From the NCBI GenBank assembly GCA_900768075.1, contig CAAGBN010000033.1, forward strand, positions 1-64,000: a stretch of DNA of 64,000 nucleotides, given 5' to 3'. Positions 61,449 through 64,000 of this stretch are shown piece after piece; position 1 is the first letter of the stretch; each line of letters opens with the position of its first letter. Both the position numbers and the translations under genes were made by a program. The notes under the pieces are model-generated. The model saw only the letters and a program-made list of their open reading frames with translations. It was not told the DNA's origin and searched no databases. The stretch is from Clostridia bacterium (GTDB lineage: Bacteria > Bacillota > Clostridia > Oscillospirales > Acutalibacteraceae).

Positions 61449-62912
61449 TCAAGCGAAGGAAGCCATTCTCTTCTTTGAAACAAGAAGAACAAGAGCTGCA
61501 GCCATAAGAAGGCCACCAACTACATAGAAGATAGTTGTACCGATACCACCTGTTTCGGGAAGGAGTGTACCTGTTCTGTTGATAACGGTTGTTTTAAAAT
61601 AGTCATCAGCTTCAGCTGTTTCTGTTTTTGTGAATGTTAATACGTTATTAACTGTTGACCATGTGCAGTTTGTTGAAGTTGTAGCATCCTGAGGATCTTC
61701 ACACTTAACTGTAAATTCAATGTCCTCAGCCTTGTTGTAACCCTCGGGAGGATTTGATTCGACGATTGTGTATGTTTCTCCGTCCTTAAGACCAACACCG
61801 TTTTTCCAAGTGAATTCAACTAAACCGTTTGCATCTGATGTACCTGTTGCAATAACAACATCGCCCTGCTTGATTTCGAATTCAGCATTGGGAAGTGCAA
61901 CGCTATCAGCGTCTGTTTTGTTGATGATAAGGTCAACAAGATATGTGCGAACTTCATCTTCGGGAGTATTTTCTGTTGTATTGCTCTGAGGATTGTTTGA
62001 ATATGTAAGGTAAACTGTATTGGGGTTACCTTCAACACCAATGATAGCATCTTCAGTTACTGTTGCTGAGTATGTGATTTTGATTTCAGCACCTACCTGC
62101 TCCTTAAGAGCGATGAAGTCGTTGAAAGTGATAGTAACTATCTGGCCGTTTTCTGCAACGGTGAAGTCTGTGTAATCAACACCACCGATTGTAATTTCAA
62201 CGTCATCATTGAAATCAAGACCGTTTGAGAATGTATCAGTTACGATGTATGTGTATGACTTGTAGCCTGTCATATCGGGAACCTTTGATTTAAGAACATA
62301 AGGAACATCTTCACCAACAGTTGCTGTGTTATAGTCAACAAGATCTACCGTTGTGCTGTCAACGTCTTTATCACCGTCAATTTTCTTTTCGATTGCGGGC
62401 ATGTCAGCTTTGAGGTTAACTTCCTTTGATGTTGTTCTGAGCATAAGAGCTGAGATAGGAGTTGCTGTGCCTTCATCTTCGATTACATAGTAACCAAAAG
62501 GAAGACCTGTAAATGTTGCTTTTTCATCTGCGCCTGTTGCTGATGCAGGTGTTACACCGGCAGCTTTTGCTGCTGCAAGGGCTGCTACTGCAAAATCCTG
62601 AAGGTCTGCTGTTTCAATATAAGCAACAACTTCATCAACTGTAGCTGTACCGTCATTGTCAGCATCGCAATTGCCATTATAGAATGACTTCATTGCATCA
62701 GGGATTGAATAGATAACACCTTTTTCAAGGTTAGTTTCATCAATTGCTTCAGCTTCAAGAATCTGATAAGCCTTGAAAATCTTACCGTTAACTGAAACGT
62801 TTTCAGCACTGTTGATTGTGATGTCACCTTTCCAAGTCTCGGCTGCGAGTGCGATTGTTCCCATTGAGAGAACGAGTGTGAGTGCTACTAAAACTGCAAA
62901 TAATTTCTTCAT
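61449..62912 (-). CDS. LPETG-anchored major pilin (fimbrial isopeptide family)
   Basis: The 487-residue protein has a signal peptide (about 1-23, ending ALAA). The N-terminal pilin domain ends near the PAIEKKIDG segment. A D2-type isopeptide domain follows (VDYNTATVGEDVPYVLKSKVP with TVYLTYSNNP), then a Cna-B domain with E-box YTIVESNPPEGYN. The C-terminus is LPETGG, a hydrophobic helix and KKRM. This is the standard major backbone pilin layout (SpaD/EbpC-like). The lysine used for polymerisation is probably in the PAIEKK region. The start follows GAAAGGAAG. Confidence 0.92.
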   Translation of the reverse strand: MKKLFAVLVALTLVLSMGTIALAAETWKGDITINSAENVSVNGKIFKAYQILEAEAIDETNLEKGVIYSIPDAMKSFYNGNCDADNDGTATVDEVVAYIETADLQDFAVAALAAAKAAGVTPASATGADEKATFTGLPFGYYVIEDEGTATPISALMLRTTSKEVNLKADMPAIEKKIDGDKDVDSTTVDLVDYNTATVGEDVPYVLKSKVPDMTGYKSYTYIVTDTFSNGLDFNDDVEITIGGVDYTDFTVAENGQIVTITFNDFIALKEQVGAEIKITYSATVTEDAIIGVEGNPNTVYLTYSNNPQSNTTENTPEDEVRTYLVDLIINKTDADSVALPNAEFEIKQGDVVIATGTSDANGLVEFTWKNGVGLKDGETYTIVESNPPEGYNKAEDIEFTVKCEDPQDATTSTNCTWSTVNNVLTFTKTETAEADDYFKTTVINRTGTLLPETGGIGTTIFYVVGGLLMAAALVLLVSKKRMASFA

Positions 62913-62986
62913 AAAAATTTACTTCCTTTCTTTTTTGAAATTTGCAATTTTTTTACTGAGTTTGTGCAGTCTCCGTCTTTTTCGTT

Positions 62987-64000
62987 TCAGGAGATTATGT
63001 GCCTCCTTTCCCGTTTCCGACGAATTGTGCTATACAAAATCGGAAATGCCGTCATCGCAAAACCGATTATTGCCAAAGGTAGTGTGCCCGTACCGCCTGT
63101 TTCGGGAAGTACAAAGCCATAAGTGTAGTTTTCGACGGCTATAAGAGTTGTTACCGTCTGAATTATACCGTTAGGGTCGGGTTCATAGAAATAGAAATAT
63201 ACAGGTTTCTGAAGCGGCACATAGCCGTCAGGCGGTGAAACCTCAACCAAAGCATATGGTCCTCCCATTGTCAGGTACTGATTTTCGATATTGACAGAAC
63301 CGTCAGCGCCTGTTGTATATGAGGCGATATAGCTAAGGGTTTTTCCGCTGTCTGAAACTATAGTCCAATCAGCGCCGTCAGGCAAGGTTGCTTCGTCGTC
63401 ACCCATAGGTCCGTACAAATAGAATTGTACATCACTCAGGCGTGCATCTGTATCACCATCTTGCTTGATAAGAGTTATTTCGTGCATCGAACCCGAAGCA
63501 CCACCACTGTGTTGCTCAACCTTGAAGGTTGCATCAATGATATCTGTCACTGAGGCTTTACCGTCAACCTTAACGGCATTGCTTACAGAAACGTGACCGC
63601 TTTCGGTAATAAGGGTGGTATAATCTATTCTTATATGCAGACTGTCCGGAAGAACAAACGTAAGCTTGTTGCTTGCCTGATCATATGTAACAGTATAGCT
63701 GTAACGACTTTCTGCACCGTCAAAATCTATCCATTGACCCGTTTGCTTGTCTTCATATAAAAGCTTGATTGTATTCCAATAAACCGAAAGATTGCTTGTC
63801 ATTGTATCTTCGATTGTAATGGTATCTGAGCCTTTAAGAATATCAAGAGCATTACGGTTGACATGAATATCAAACATAAGCTTGTTATCTTTTTGTACTG
63901 CATGCTTATCAAGCAGACCCGTTTTTATTTCAACTGTATCTGTTACAGGACCTGATGTCTTATCACCGCTCCATTTGAGCTCAGCAGTATTATCAAGCTC
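62987..64000 (-). CDS. C-terminal part of an LPETG surface/tip pilin protein, 5' end outside window
   Basis: The reading frame is open to the right edge, so the upstream part is missing. About 337 residues are visible: a collagen-adhesin-like isopeptide domain, a Cna-B domain with the E-box ALVEVSPPDGY, then FVLPETGG, a hydrophobic helix and an arginine-rich tail (RRKRERR). Gene order (adhesin, backbone pilin, sortase C, minor pilin, sortase) suggests it is the tip adhesin of the pilus. An internal ATG at 63877 is not a credible start because the domain continues upstream. Confidence 0.85.
   Translation of the reverse strand, partial: ELDNTAELKWSGDKTSGPVTDTVEIKTGLLDKHAVQKDNKLMFDIHVNRNALDILKGSDTITIEDTMTSNLSVYWNTIKLLYEDKQTGQWIDFDGAESRYSYTVTYDQASNKLTFVLPDSLHIRIDYTTLITESGHVSVSNAVKVDGKASVTDIIDATFKVEQHSGGASGSMHEITLIKQDGDTDARLSDVQFYLYGPMGDDEATLPDGADWTIVSDSGKTLSYIASYTTGADGSVNIENQYLTMGGPYALVEVSPPDGYVPLQKPVYFYFYEPDPNGIIQTVTTLIAVENYTYGFVLPETGGTGTLPLAIIGFAMTAFPILYSTIRRKRERRHIIS

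Noticed and set aside
62987..63877. Complete 296-residue protein starting at 63877
   Set aside because: The same frame stays open to base 64000 with domain-like sequence, so the gene is cut by the window edge.

Overview
The window looks like a chromosomal contig from an anaerobic, gut-type Clostridia, most likely the Ruminococcus/Oscillospiraceae group. The evidence is moderate GC, strong GGAGG-type ribosome binding sites, TTGACA/TATAAT promoters, the Firmicutes blocks dprA-topA-trmFO, rnc-smc-ftsY and infC-rpmI-rplT, the dehydrogenase route to lysine, sortase-built pili and many plant-glycan enzymes. Genus is inference. The first 20 bases are Illumina adapter, so the left edge is an assembly end. 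The right edge cuts through a surface-protein gene.

Region 1 (1-24.8 kb) is mostly housekeeping on the minus strand: hflX, an M24 aminopeptidase, rpsU, and a long tightly packed operon (trmFO, rnc, radical SAM, smc, ftsY, rdgB, yhbY, a nadD-yqeK fusion, rsfS, leuS). Before it in transcription come the trmH-type methyltransferase, dprA and topA, then infC-rpmI-rplT with a terminator-containing leader, then ddh and lysA. Intergenic gaps carry structured repeats: a GTTAC hairpin (two copies), a run of five small hairpins, and a four-armed cloverleaf element (two copies, about 22.1 and 39.7 kb) whose arms vary in compensating fashion.

Region 2 (24.9-39.6 kb) handles carbohydrate. It holds a GH13 alpha-glucosidase, a secreted lipase-like protein, and a six-gene minus-strand operon (glucose-dehydrogenase-like MDR, zinc MDR resembling L-galactonate dehydrogenase, UxaB, UxaA, amidohydrolase, GH43). 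Divergent from this is a GH43 arabinanase-GH29 fucosidase pair. The intracellular enzymes fit a complete L-galactose to 2-keto-3-deoxygluconate route, with the GH29 as possible supplier of L-galactose. 

Region 3 (40.0-45.7 kb) is the least explained part. It is one operon of a CooC-type ATPase, two 2-hydroxyacyl-CoA-dehydratase-family iron-sulfur subunits, their ATP-dependent activator, an unlisted 52-residue membrane protein, a cysteine-motif protein recalling acetyl-CoA synthase beta, and a SAM methyltransferase. No CoA transferase, Etf or acyl-CoA dehydrogenase gene is nearby, so its substrate is unknown.

Region 4 (45.8-64 kb) is cell surface and rhamnose use: a secreted metallophosphoesterase, a 1478-residue secreted repeat protein, an L-rhamnose operon (rhaB-rhaA-rhaD plus a GH106-like alpha-L-rhamnosidase), and a pilus locus with two LPxTG proteins, a Cna-B protein with an unusual LIDTG sorting signal, and two sortases. 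Arabinan, rhamnose, fucose/L-galactose and galactonate-type functions together point to pectin (rhamnogalacturonan) side chains as the likely diet. Two short proteins of 30 and 41 residues, each with its own promoter, lie beside the two cloverleaf elements.
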